From Alphaproteobacteria bacterium UBA6347 (GTDB lineage Bacteria; Pseudomonadota; Alphaproteobacteria; CAAGCB01; CAG-977), in assembly GCA_002440235.1 (NCBI GenBank), contig DJRZ01000010.1, positions 1 to 6,186 on the forward strand: DNA of 6,186 bases, in the 5' to 3' direction. The notes under the pieces are model-generated. The model was not told the DNA's origin. It searched no databases and worked only from the letters and a program-made list of their open reading frames with translations. Below, in pieces: positions 1-6,034 of the stretch. The position numbers and the translations under genes are program-made. The stretch's first letter is position 1. Every line of letters starts with the position of its first letter.

Positions 1-22
1 TCTTCGCCGCAATAACCGCGCG
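1..22 (+). repeat. Left copy of exact 22-bp terminal inverted repeat
   Basis: The first 22 bases are the exact reverse complement of the last 22 bases of the window (6165-6186). The match ends at base 23. Here the repeat lies inside the C-terminal coding part of proC (residues around RAVIAAK). An exact 22-base match placed precisely at both extremities is more easily explained by a contig ending on a shared k-mer than by a functional terminal repeat. Confidence 0.9.
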
Positions 23-793
23 GATCATCAGCGGTTCGAATCCCGTTTGTCCGTTCGCCAAAACGTCCAGCGCGGCGGCGGTCGTGCCGTTCGGCGTCGT
101 CACGTTCCGGCGCAGTCCGGCGGGGGACTCCTCGCTTTCCGCCATCAGGCGCGCCGACCCGATCACCGTCGCTTTCGCCAGTTTTTCCGCCGTGTCGTCG
201 GGCAAGCCCGCCGCTTTCGCCGCCGCGGTCAGCGCTTCGGTCAGGTAAAACACATAGGCGGGACCGCTGCCCGAAACCGCCGTCACCGCGTCGATTTGAC
301 TTTCGTCGTCCAGCCACACCACTTCGCCGCATGCGGACAAGATGCTTTCGACCGCCCGTTTTTGCGCGTCAGACGCCCCGTCGGAAGCTTTGACCGCCGT
401 TATGCCCGCGCCGATCGCGGCGGGCGTGTTCGGCATGGCGCGAAAGACGACGGCGTCCTTGCCCAGCTGTTCTTTGAACCATTCGATTTTGCGCCCGGCG
501 ATGATGGACAGGACGGCGGCTTTTTTGTCCGTAAAGGGTTTGACGCCGCCGATCGCCCGCGCGATCATAAACGGCTTGACCGCCAGAAAAACGATGTCGG
601 GGGCGAAGTCCGCCAGTTCCGAAGCGTCCGCGGCGCAGACGACGCCCTTCGCCGCCAGAGCCGCGCGCGTTTCCGCGTTCGGTTCGGCGACGCGAATGTT
701 TCCGGGCGACACGCCCCGCTTCAGCAGTCCGTTCAGGACGGCGCCGCCCATTTTTCCGCAACCGACCAGCAAAACCGACAGATTTTCGTTCAT
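1..793 (-). CDS. proC: Pyrroline-5-carboxylate reductase, 3' end cut by window edge
   Basis: Catalyses the last step of proline synthesis, reducing 1-pyrroline-5-carboxylate to proline with NAD(P)H in the cytoplasm. The reverse-strand translation starts MNENLSVLLVGCGKMGG, a Rossmann glycine motif (G11, G13, G16). It continues with VFLAVKP near residue 70, FRAMPNTPA near 117-125 and the substrate-site segment AVSGSGPAYVFYLTEAL. Near the C-terminus it has RRNVTTPNGTTAAALDVL, which fits the P5CR signature. The ATG at 793-791 is preceded by a strong AAGGGAG ribosome-binding site (801-807, minus strand) at 7 nt. The window holds 264 complete codons. Family members are about 265-275 residues, so only a few residues and the stop are missing. 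It is divergent from the operon starting at 926. No frameshift is seen. The final codons fall inside a 22-bp repeat shared with the right end of the window. Confidence 0.96.
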   Translation of the reverse strand, partial: MNENLSVLLVGCGKMGGAVLNGLLKRGVSPGNIRVAEPNAETRAALAAKGVVCAADASELADFAPDIVFLAVKPFMIARAIGGVKPFTDKKAAVLSIIAGRKIEWFKEQLGKDAVVFRAMPNTPAAIGAGITAVKASDGASDAQKRAVESILSACGEVVWLDDESQIDAVTAVSGSGPAYVFYLTEALTAAAKAAGLPDDTAEKLAKATVIGSARLMAESEESPAGLRRNVTTPNGTTAAALDVLANGQTGFEPLMIRAVIAAK

Positions 794-864
794 GGCAAGA
801 CTCCCTTTAATTCGCCAATTTTACCTAAAATAAGCCCGCCGCCGCTTTTTTAAAAGAAAAACAT

Positions 865-894
865 TTGAGAAAACGCCCCGATTGGGCTTATAAC
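865..894 (+). promoter_or_regulatory. Sigma70-type promoter for the rightward operon
   Basis: TTGAGA at 865-870 (5 of 6 to consensus) and TATAAC at 889-894 (5 of 6) are separated by 18 nt. Transcription would start near 901, about 25 nt before the epimerase-like gene at 926. It lies in the only divergent intergenic region of the window. No other comparably good promoter is seen before 5260, so it probably drives the five-gene run up to prs. The right arm of an 8-bp inverted repeat (830-837 with 884-891) overlaps the -10 box. Confidence 0.68.
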
Positions 895-925
895 TGTAAA
901 AGATTTTAATTTTACCGAGGGTGCC

Positions 926-1912
926 ATGTACGTAATCACGGGCGGAGCCGGCTTTTTGGGATCGAACCTCGCCGCCGGCATAGAAGAGCGCGAAATGGGC
1001 GAAATCACGATCGTCGACCGGTTTTCAAACGACAACCGGTGGCGCAACATCGCGAAGCGTTCCTTGCGCGAAATCGTTTTTCCCGAAAACGTGTTCGAAT
1101 ATCTGGATCGTCACGCGGGACGCATCGACGCCGTCGTGCATATCAACTACACGGGCTTTGTTCAGGAAAACGACGTCGACGCGCTGATTGAAGACCGCAT
1201 TCACCTGACGTGGCGGCTGTGGTCGTGGTGCGCGCATCATCAGGTGCCGTTCGTGTACGATTCGACGGCGGGCGTGTACGGCGACGGGTCGCTGGGGTTC
1301 AAAGACGACGATTCCGCCGAAGGACTGGCGAAGCTGAAGCCTCTGTCCGCCGCGGCGTGGACGAAGCTGTTCCTGGACCGCAAGATCGTCGATACGATCA
1401 ACCGCGGCGAAACCGTGCCGCCCCAATGGATCGGTCTGCGCTGTTTCAACCTGTACGGACCGAACGAATACCACGGTTCGCGCCACCAAAGCGTCGTTCC
1501 CCGCATTTACAACGCGGCTAAAAACGGCAAGCTGTTCCCGTTGTTCAAATCGGACAATCCCGCCTACAAAGACGGCGAGCAGATGCGCGATTTCATGTGG
1601 ATCGACGATGCGGTCGACATCATTCTGTGGATGCTGCGACACCCCGAAATCAGCGGATTTTTCAATATCGGGACGGGGCAGGCGCGGACGTACGCCGACG
1701 TTTTGCGCGCGGTGTACGCCGCCGTCGGGGAAAAACCGGAAATGGACTTTATGGAACTGCCCGCCGAAATGAAGGAACAGTACCAATACTTTACCCAAGC
1801 CGACATTCAGAAACTGCGCGCCGCCGGCTACGCCAAGCCGTTCACGTCGCTGGAAGACGGCGTTTCCAAATACATTCACGATTATTTGGAATCCGCCGAT
1901 CCGTACAGGTAA
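926..1912 (+). CDS. HldD-like ADP-heptose epimerase homologue with altered active site
   Basis: Extended SDR / NAD-dependent epimerase protein of 328 residues, closest by eye to ADP-L-glycero-D-manno-heptose 6-epimerase (HldD/RfaD), the last enzyme of the ADP-heptose pathway for LPS core. Fold motifs are intact: TGGAGFLGSN at 5-14, D31 ending beta-2, YGDG at 118-121, LRCFNLYGPNEYH at 171-183, RDFMWIDDAVD at 221-231, FFNIGTG at 245-251 and FTQADIQKLRAAGYAKPF at 289-306. The active site is not. The family YGxSK stretch reads A143-A-W-T-K147, so the catalytic Tyr is Ala. The family EYHKGSM reads E181-Y-H-G-S-R-H, so the second base (Lys178 in E. coli) is Gly. The family GAxSST motif after the second histidine reads NYTGFVQ. 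The start is supported by a GAGGG-like ribosome-binding site near 916-920. It may be a repurposed paralogue or inactive. The fold assignment is firm; the activity is doubtful, so I give no gene symbol. Confidence 0.85.
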   Translation: MYVITGGAGFLGSNLAAGIEEREMGEITIVDRFSNDNRWRNIAKRSLREIVFPENVFEYLDRHAGRIDAVVHINYTGFVQENDVDALIEDRIHLTWRLWSWCAHHQVPFVYDSTAGVYGDGSLGFKDDDSAEGLAKLKPLSAAAWTKLFLDRKIVDTINRGETVPPQWIGLRCFNLYGPNEYHGSRHQSVVPRIYNAAKNGKLFPLFKSDNPAYKDGEQMRDFMWIDDAVDIILWMLRHPEISGFFNIGTGQARTYADVLRAVYAAVGEKPEMDFMELPAEMKEQYQYFTQADIQKLRAAGYAKPFTSLEDGVSKYIHDYLESADPYR

Positions 1913-1921
1913 GGACGCGGC

Positions 1922-2725
1922 ATGGTTTATCGGGGGCTGGCTTTTCCTGACATTGATCCCGTCGCCGTTCATATCGGGGCGTTCGGGCTGAGGTGGTATT
2001 CTCTGGCGTATCTGGCGGGGATTTTGTGCGCTTGGTTTCTGGCGCGCAGAATGGTCAGACGATTTCCGAATCCCGTGACGGAGGTCATGATCGACGACGT
2101 TATTTTCTGGGCGACCGTCGGACTGATCGCGGGCGGACGTCTGGGATACGTCCTGTTTTACAATTCCGGCTACTACCTTGAAAACCCGTCGCAAATTCTG
2201 GCGCTGTGGAAGGGAGGCATGTCTTTTCACGGCGGATTGCTGGGCGTGATCGTCGCCGCGGCGCTGTACGCCCGCAGCGTCAAAGTCGGCTTTTTCCGGC
2301 TGACGGACGTTCTGGCTTGCGTGACGCCGATCGGGCTGTTTTTCGGACGGCTGGCGAACTTTGTCAATTCGGAATTGTACGGACGCGTGACCGCGTCGGT
2401 GCCGTGGGCGGTCGTTTTCCCGAACGGCGGTCCTTTGCCACGCCACCCCAGCCAGCTGTACGAAGCGGGATTCGAGGGGGTGCTGCTGTTCCTCGCGCTG
2501 TATTTTTCATGGACGCGGTGCGTGTGGATTCGGATTCGTCCCGGATTCGCGTCGGGGTTGTTCCTGACGGGGTACGCCGTCGCGCGCGGAGTCGTCGAAA
2601 ATTTCCGCGAACCGGACGCTCAACTGGGCTTTTTGTTTGCGCGCGTGACGATGGGGCAGATACTGACCGTGCCGATGTTGCTGGCGGGGATCGTCATTAT
2701 GGTGTGGGCGGCGAAAAAAGCTTAG
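1922..2725 (+). CDS. lgt: Phosphatidylglycerol--prolipoprotein diacylglyceryl transferase
   Basis: Inner-membrane enzyme that transfers diacylglyceryl from phosphatidylglycerol to the lipobox cysteine of prolipoproteins, the first step of lipoprotein maturation. Length is 267 residues with about seven hydrophobic segments, normal for Lgt. Visible family residues are LRWYSLAY (Y26), GGRLGYVLFYN at 71-81, KGGMSFHGG with H103, and the signature GRLANFVNSELYG at 142-154 (R143, N146, E151, G154). RHPSQLYEA follows at 174-182, and YAVARGVVENFREPD at 218-232 has Y218 and R222 at the positions of E. coli Tyr235 and Arg239. All key residues are present. The ATG is preceded by AAGGA at 1911-1915, which overlaps the stop of the upstream gene; the genes are 9 nt apart, so co-translation is likely. 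No anomalies seen. Confidence 0.97.
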   Translation: MVYRGLAFPDIDPVAVHIGAFGLRWYSLAYLAGILCAWFLARRMVRRFPNPVTEVMIDDVIFWATVGLIAGGRLGYVLFYNSGYYLENPSQILALWKGGMSFHGGLLGVIVAAALYARSVKVGFFRLTDVLACVTPIGLFFGRLANFVNSELYGRVTASVPWAVVFPNGGPLPRHPSQLYEAGFEGVLLFLALYFSWTRCVWIRIRPGFASGLFLTGYAVARGVVENFREPDAQLGFLFARVTMGQILTVPMLLAGIVIMVWAAKKA

Positions 2726-2790
2726 ACATCTGGGCGTTTCTCTGCTATTTCATAAGGACGGAACGCGAAGACTCGAAGCTTTGAGGGACT

Positions 2791-3543
2791 ATGCCGATAA
2801 ATTTCAGAAAACGTGGCTTTTTTAAAACGCTGAAACTGCTGTTGCGCGTCAAGCTGGTCGTCCCGATGCTGCGGTCGAAATCGGCGCCCGAAATCACGGC
2901 GCGCGGGGCGATGGTCGGCATGGCGTGGGCGATGACGCCGCTGGTCGGCATACAGATGTATCTGGTGTTTATAACGTGGCTGTTTTCCCGCAAAGTGTGC
3001 AAGTGGGATTTCAACCTGCCCGTGGGGCTGGCGTGGACGTGGGTGACGAACGTGTTCACCGTCCCGCCTTTTTATTACGCCTTTTACGTCACGGGAAAGC
3101 TGATGACGGGGACGTTCGCGGAACGCACGACCTACGCCAAATTTTACGACCTGATCATGAAAATCGTGAACGAAAACGGCGTCGTCGAGGCGTTGAAAGC
3201 CACCGCCGCCGTTTTGATCAAGGATTGGGGATTTTCCATGATGATCGGATCGATTCCGTGGATCGTGTTCGGCGGCTGGGGGGCGTACGCGTGGACGCTG
3301 TGGTATATCCGCAAACGGCGCGGCACGCTGGCGCGGCGGCTGGAAAACAAACAGAAAAAGCTTGAACGGAAAATCGAAACGACGCAAAAGAAGTTCGAAC
3401 ACAAAATCGAAAAGATCGGGCAGAAAATGGAAATCAAAAACCAGCGGTTCGAAAACAAGCGCAAGGCGATTGAAAAACGGCTGGAAACAACGATTTCCGA
3501 AGATTTGGACGCCGTTGAAAAACGGCTGAACGGCAACGAATGA
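2791..3543 (+). CDS. DUF2062 membrane protein with C-terminal coiled coil
   Basis: A 250-residue protein of unknown function. The N-terminal two thirds match the DUF2062 pattern: a basic N-terminus, then residues 32-68 with ARGAMVGMAWAMTPLVGIQ (a hydrophobic G/A-rich segment ending in GxQ). This is followed by TWVTNVFTVPPFYYAFYVTGKL at 83-104, where family members usually have a TWxxNPxT..P-like segment; here V88 replaces the usual Pro. A further membrane segment lies at about 148-173. Basic residues after it (YIRKRRG) predict that the tail is cytoplasmic. Residues 178-247 are a highly charged Lys/Glu/Arg helix with 11-residue periodicity, unusual for this family as I know it. The ATG has a GAGGG ribosome-binding site at 2783-2787. 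The stop overlaps the pgeF start by 4 nt (ATGA), so translational coupling is likely. An envelope role is suggested by lgt and pgeF on either side, but this is only inference. Confidence 0.88.
   Translation: MPINFRKRGFFKTLKLLLRVKLVVPMLRSKSAPEITARGAMVGMAWAMTPLVGIQMYLVFITWLFSRKVCKWDFNLPVGLAWTWVTNVFTVPPFYYAFYVTGKLMTGTFAERTTYAKFYDLIMKIVNENGVVEALKATAAVLIKDWGFSMMIGSIPWIVFGGWGAYAWTLWYIRKRRGTLARRLENKQKKLERKIETTQKKFEHKIEKIGQKMEIKNQRFENKRKAIEKRLETTISEDLDAVEKRLNGNE
3322..3486 (+). repeat. Coding 33-nt (11-residue) periodic repeat in the coiled coil
   Basis: Residues 178-232 of the DUF2062 protein fall into five consecutive 11-residue units: GTLARRLENKQ, KKLERKIETTQ, KKFEHKIEKIG, QKMEIKNQRFE and NKRKAIEKRLE. 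Hydrophobic residues recur at position 3 (L180, L191, F202, M213) and position 7 (L184, I195, I206). The last two units are degenerate. This is a hendecad pattern, compatible with a nearly straight coiled coil, and may have arisen by duplication of a 33-nt unit. Confidence 0.6.
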
Positions 3544-4310
3544 CTGAAACGAAGCTGAGCTTTTCCGAAAATATCCGCTCGCGTTTTTTTACGCGTAAAA
3601 ACGGCGTTTCGACGGGCGATTTCGCATCGCTGAACTGTTCCGTCAAAGTCGGCGACGATCCCGCGAAAGTGCGCGAAAACATGCGCCGCGTCGCGGGATA
3701 TTTGGGCTGCACGGTCGAAAAGCTGTTCGTTCTGCATCAGACGCATTCGTCGATCGTCGTTCCCGTGACGTCGCGCGAACCGTTCGAAAAGACGCCTTAC
3801 GCCGACGCTTTGGTGACGAATCAGACGGGCGTTTTTCTGGGAATCAAGACGGCGGACTGCGCGCCGGTTCTGCTGGCGGACGCCGAAAACGGGATCGTTG
3901 CGGCGGCGCACGCGGGGTGGCGCGGCGCGGTCGGCGGCGTTTTGGAAAACACGGTTCAAACCATGATCGACATGGGGGCGGACGTCGACAACATCTCCGC
4001 CCTGATCGGTCCGTGCATCGCGCCGCAGTCCTACGAAGTCGGCGACGATATGCGCGAAGCGTTTTTACAGGCGGACGCGAAGGCGTCCTTGTTCTTTGTT
4101 CCCGCGGGGACGGGAAAGTACAGGTTTGATTTGCCCGGCTATGTTCTGGCGCGGCTGGAACGGCGGGGAATCGGGGCGGCAGAATGGGTCGGCGAAGACA
4201 CGTATGCTTTGGAAAAAGAATACTTTTCGCACCGCCGTTCGTCGCAAAAGGGCGAAAACAGCGGGCGGCAAATCTCCGTCATCGGTCTGTTGGACGAAAC
4301 TTTGTTTTAA
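3540..4310 (+). CDS. pgeF: PgeF/YfiH family peptidoglycan editing factor (multicopper-oxidase-like, LACC1 family)
   Basis: A 256-residue protein of the YfiH/LACC1 (formerly DUF152) family. E. coli PgeF prevents misincorporation of L-Ser in place of L-Ala in peptidoglycan precursors. Family members also act as purine nucleoside phosphorylases or adenosine deaminases, so the biochemical role here is not settled. Visible features are [11 protein letters not shown] at 16-26, HQTHS with H69, [12 protein letters not shown] with C107, AAHAGWRG with H124, [13 protein letters not shown] at 156-168, FDLPG at 196-200, and the C-terminal SHRRS...GRQISVIGL. The zinc triad His-Cys-His (H69, C107, H124) is complete. 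The ATG overlaps the upstream stop as ATGA. In many alphaproteobacteria a SAM-dependent methyltransferase gene sits between lgt and pgeF; here DUF2062 occupies that place. Confidence 0.94.
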   Translation: MTETKLSFSENIRSRFFTRKNGVSTGDFASLNCSVKVGDDPAKVRENMRRVAGYLGCTVEKLFVLHQTHSSIVVPVTSREPFEKTPYADALVTNQTGVFLGIKTADCAPVLLADAENGIVAAAHAGWRGAVGGVLENTVQTMIDMGADVDNISALIGPCIAPQSYEVGDDMREAFLQADAKASLFFVPAGTGKYRFDLPGYVLARLERRGIGAAEWVGEDTYALEKEYFSHRRSSQKGENSGRQISVIGLLDETLF

Positions 4311-4313
4311 CAA

Positions 4314-4330
4314 CTAAGGGACAGAAAATG
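4314..4330 (+). promoter_or_regulatory. Ribosome-binding site that sets the prs start
   Basis: TAAGGGA at 4314-4320 lies 7 nt before the ATG at 4328-4330. The reading frame is open further upstream, to an ATG at 4184 inside pgeF. However, the translation from 4328 ([17 protein letters not shown]) begins exactly as PRPP synthetases do, so 4328 is the start. Confidence 0.85.
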
Positions 4331-5260
4331 AAAATCTTTTCAGGAAACAGCAATCTTCCGTTTGCTCAGGCGGTTGCGAACTATATGGACACGGCGTTGT
4401 CGAAATGCTCCGTCCGCCGCTTCGCCGATAACGAAATATTCGTTGAAGTGCAGGAAACCGTGCGCGGTCAGGACGTGTTCATCATTCAGCCGACCAGCAC
4501 GCCCGTGAACGACCATTTGATGGAATTGCTGATCATGCTGGACACGTTCCGCCGGTCCTCCGCCCGCCGCATCACGGCGGTCGTCCCTTATTTCGGCTAT
4601 GCCCGCCAAGACCGCCGTTCCGCGCCGCGCACCCCGATTTCGGCTAAACTGGTCGCCAATCTGATCACGTCCGCCGGCGCGAACCGTGTCGTGACGATGG
4701 ATCTGCACGCCGGACAGATTCAGGGATTTTTCGACATTCCCGTCGACAACCTGATGGCGGCGCCCGTGATGGTCAAGGATATCATGTACCATTTCCGCGA
4801 CAAAACCCCGATGATCGTTTCCCCCGACGTCGGCGGCGTGGTGCGCGCCCGCGCGATTGCGAAACGCCTGCACGCCGATCTGGCGATCATTGACAAACGC
4901 CGCGAACGCGCCGGCGTGTCCGAAGTCATGAACATCATCGGCGAAGTCGCCGGTCAGGATTGCATTTTGGTCGACGACATCGTGGATTCCGCCGGCACGC
5001 TGTGCAACGCCGCCGTCGCGCTGACGAACGCGGGTGCGAAATCGGTTCACGCCTATGTCACGCACGGCGTTTTGTCCGGCGAAGCGGTCAAACGCGTGAC
5101 GGATTCGCCGTTGGAATCGCTGGTCATCACGGACACGATCGCGCCGACGCAGGCGGTTTTGGACGCCAAAAATATTCGCGTCGTTTCCGTCGCCGAACTG
5201 GTTGGCGAATCGATTTTGCGCATCAGCGAAGAACGGTCCGTCACCAGCCTGTTTTATTGA
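4328..5260 (+). CDS. prs: Ribose-phosphate pyrophosphokinase (PRPP synthetase)
   Basis: Makes 5-phosphoribosyl-1-diphosphate from ribose 5-phosphate and ATP, the precursor of purines, pyrimidines, NAD, histidine and tryptophan; cytoplasmic. The 310-residue length is normal for class I enzymes. Visible motifs are [10 protein letters not shown] at 32-41, the ATP-binding region [21 protein letters not shown] at 87-107, the PRPP synthetase signature [12 protein letters not shown] at 125-136, the flexible loop [11 protein letters not shown] at 190-200 and the PRPP/ribose-phosphate loop [10 protein letters not shown] at 215-224. The C-terminus SVTSLFY is typical. It is the last gene of the operon, 17 nt after pgeF, and is followed by a strong terminator. 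In many relatives rplY and pth follow prs; they do not here. Confidence 0.97.
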   Translation: MKIFSGNSNLPFAQAVANYMDTALSKCSVRRFADNEIFVEVQETVRGQDVFIIQPTSTPVNDHLMELLIMLDTFRRSSARRITAVVPYFGYARQDRRSAPRTPISAKLVANLITSAGANRVVTMDLHAGQIQGFFDIPVDNLMAAPVMVKDIMYHFRDKTPMIVSPDVGGVVRARAIAKRLHADLAIIDKRRERAGVSEVMNIIGEVAGQDCILVDDIVDSAGTLCNAAVALTNAGAKSVHAYVTHGVLSGEAVKRVTDSPLESLVITDTIAPTQAVLDAKNIRVVSVAELVGESILRISEERSVTSLFY

Positions 5261-5274
5261 TGCTTTTTTTACGG

Positions 5275-5304
5275 AAAGCCGCCGCCGTGTTCGCGGCGGC
5301 TTTT
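5275..5304 (+). terminator. Rho-independent terminator after prs
   Basis: A perfect 11-bp stem, AAAGCCGCCGC (5275-5285) with GCGGCGGCTTT (5293-5303), has a 7-nt loop and only a short T tract (5301-5304). It begins 15 nt after the prs stop. The GC-rich stem is strong, but the short T tract may allow some read-through. Confidence 0.85.
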
Positions 5305-5396
5305 GCGTTGCGCGGGAATGAAACGACGGAATGGAAAGCGTCGCAGATGCGGCGCGTTGTCGGCGAAACAACGCGAAATTTGGAAAAAAAACAATG

Positions 5397-5436
5397 AAAA
5401 AATCGGGAAAAGAAGAGCTTTTCGCGCGATTTTTTT
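5397..5436 (+). terminator. Second terminator-like hairpin
   Basis: Outer stem AAAAAATCG (5397-5405) pairs with CGATTTTTT (5427-5435), and inner stem GAAAAG (5407-5412) pairs with CTTTTC (5418-5423) around a 5-nt loop, with a small internal bulge. The structure ends in a 7-base T run (5430-5436). It could back up the prs terminator or end a short transcript from 5305-5396, where no gene is evident. The A-rich 5' arm would also give a T tract on the minus strand, so it may be bidirectional. Confidence 0.55.
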
Positions 5437-5456
5437 ATGGAAAAAACGGATTTTTC

Positions 5457-5485
5457 TTTACCGTATCAACGGATTATGGCATACT
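5457..5485 (+). promoter_or_regulatory. Possible promoter for the small membrane protein gene
   Basis: TTTACC (5457-5462) and CATACT (5480-5485) are 17 nt apart, each matching 4 of 6 consensus bases. The start would be near 5492, giving a leader of about 50 nt before the ATG at 5542. The leader contains a short CCCC/GGGG inverted repeat (5499-5502 with 5511-5514). The location after two terminators makes a promoter here necessary if the gene is expressed, but the match is modest. Confidence 0.35.
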
Positions 5486-5541
5486 TAAATTCTGGTAGCC
5501 CCGAATTTTAGGGGATTGAAAAACATGTATTAGGAGTCACC

Positions 5542-5766
5542 ATGAGCTTGAAAAGTTTTTATGGTTATACAGGTTCTATATCTGCTAAAACTACGGCGCG
5601 CATTTACTTATTAACGGCAATATTCCTATGGGTATTTGGTCTTATCTGTTGGATACTTATGAAGTTGCATCTCATGTCACCCTCTAAACCACACACACAC
5701 ATCGAAGAGTTGGAGAAAGCCGTTCGTGAACAGGGCTATGAAATAGAGCCTTTAAGTAGAAAATAA
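5542..5766 (+). CDS. Unrecognised 74-residue single-pass membrane protein
   Basis: I do not recognise this family. The protein has a short N-terminus with K4, K16 and R20. One strong hydrophobic segment spans about 21-45 (IYLLTAIFLWVFGLICWILM is its core), followed by a short Pro/His-rich linker (SPSKPHTH). A charged helical tail, IEELEKAVREQGYEIEPLSRK, occupies 54-74. A good AGGAG ribosome-binding site (5532-5536) sits 5 nt before the ATG. An in-frame TAG at 5509-5511, with no start codon between it and 5542, fixes the start. Codon use differs from the neighbours (TTA, CTA, ATA, AGA occur) and base composition is AT-richer, which suggests acquired or fast-evolving sequence. Topology is ambiguous. 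The ribosome-binding site, membrane segment and coherent tail favour a real gene. Confidence 0.65.
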   Translation: MSLKSFYGYTGSISAKTTARIYLLTAIFLWVFGLICWILMKLHLMSPSKPHTHIEELEKAVREQGYEIEPLSRK

Positions 5767-5784
5767 AATGCAGACACAGATATT

Positions 5785-5816
5785 AACGGAAGAAATATAA
5801 TCAAAAACCGTTTTTT
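5785..5816 (+). terminator. Weak terminator-like structure after the small gene
   Basis: AACGG (5785-5789) can pair with CCGTT (5808-5812) across an 18-nt A-rich loop, followed by a T run ending at 5816. The stem is short and the loop long, so this is a tentative call based mainly on position, 19 nt after the stop at 5766. Confidence 0.25.
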
Positions 5817-5912
5817 ATTATAATATTACGTTTATATATTCGTTGTGAAATAGTCAATGTCGGAACTGACGCCATCGCAATTTCGATGATTATTCTATCG
5901 CCAAACAACTCC

Positions 5913-5940
5913 GAAACTGCGAGCGGAGCGAAGCAGTCCA
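5913..5940 (+). repeat. REP-like palindromic unit, copy 1
   Basis: The unit starts GAAACTGCGA and ends GAAGCAGTCCA. ACTGC (5916-5920) pairs with GCAGT (5933-5937) to make a small hairpin. It matches the inverted unit at 6001-6034 at both ends. From memory it resembles short interspersed palindromes of the ATTGCGA...GAAGCAATCC type seen in many bacterial genomes; this cannot be verified here. Confidence 0.6.
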
Positions 5941-6000
5941 TTGGCGGCATCGGCGGACTGGGGCGTGACGATCGGGGCAGGATTTTGTGGCAGAATCACT

Positions 6001-6034
6001 TGGATTGCTTCAGCTCTGCGGGCTTCGCAATTTC
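6001..6034 (-). repeat. REP-like palindromic unit, copy 2 (inverted)
   Basis: Read on the minus strand it starts GAAATTGCGA and ends GAAGCAATCCA, matching copy 1 apart from a longer loop. ATTGC (6004-6008, plus strand) pairs with GCAAT (6027-6031). Relative to copy 1 the stem has a C-G pair changed to T-A, a compensatory change. A 60-nt GC-richer spacer (5941-6000) separates the two units, giving a BIME-like inverted arrangement. Confidence 0.6.

Noticed and set aside
47..853. 268-codon open frame on the plus strand
   Set aside because: Antisense to proC, which has full family motifs and a ribosome-binding site. The plus-strand translation is Arg-rich with no recognisable domain.
1025..2446. 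473-codon open frame on the minus strand
   Set aside because: It runs antisense across the HldD-like gene and lgt. Its translation is Arg/Gln/His/Val-rich without family motifs, as is usual for shadows of GC-rich genes.
4340..5371. 343-codon open frame on the minus strand
   Set aside because: Antisense to prs, compositionally biased (Arg, His, Asp, Gly), and its start lies inside the terminator region.
5303..5488. 61-codon Arg/Lys-rich open frame on the plus strand
   Set aside because: It begins at the 3' edge of the prs terminator, has no ribosome-binding site and runs through the second hairpin.
5394..5498. 34-codon open frame, MKKSGKEELFARFFYG...
   Set aside because: It sits almost entirely on the second terminator hairpin, the ribosome-binding site is poor (A-rich only) and there is no recognisable content.
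5441..5816. 9-bp inverted repeat (AAAAAACGG at 5441-5449, CCGTTTTTT at 5808-5816) bracketing the small membrane protein gene
   Set aside because: Considered as mobile-element ends, but it is mostly homopolymer, has no target-site duplication and there is no transposase. It is expected by chance in AT-rich sequence.
5801..5950. 49-codon open frame on the minus strand, MPPMDCFAPLAVSE...
   Set aside because: No ribosome-binding site; its start overlaps REP-like copy 1 and its 3' part is AT-rich intergenic. It looks like a repeat-derived spurious frame.
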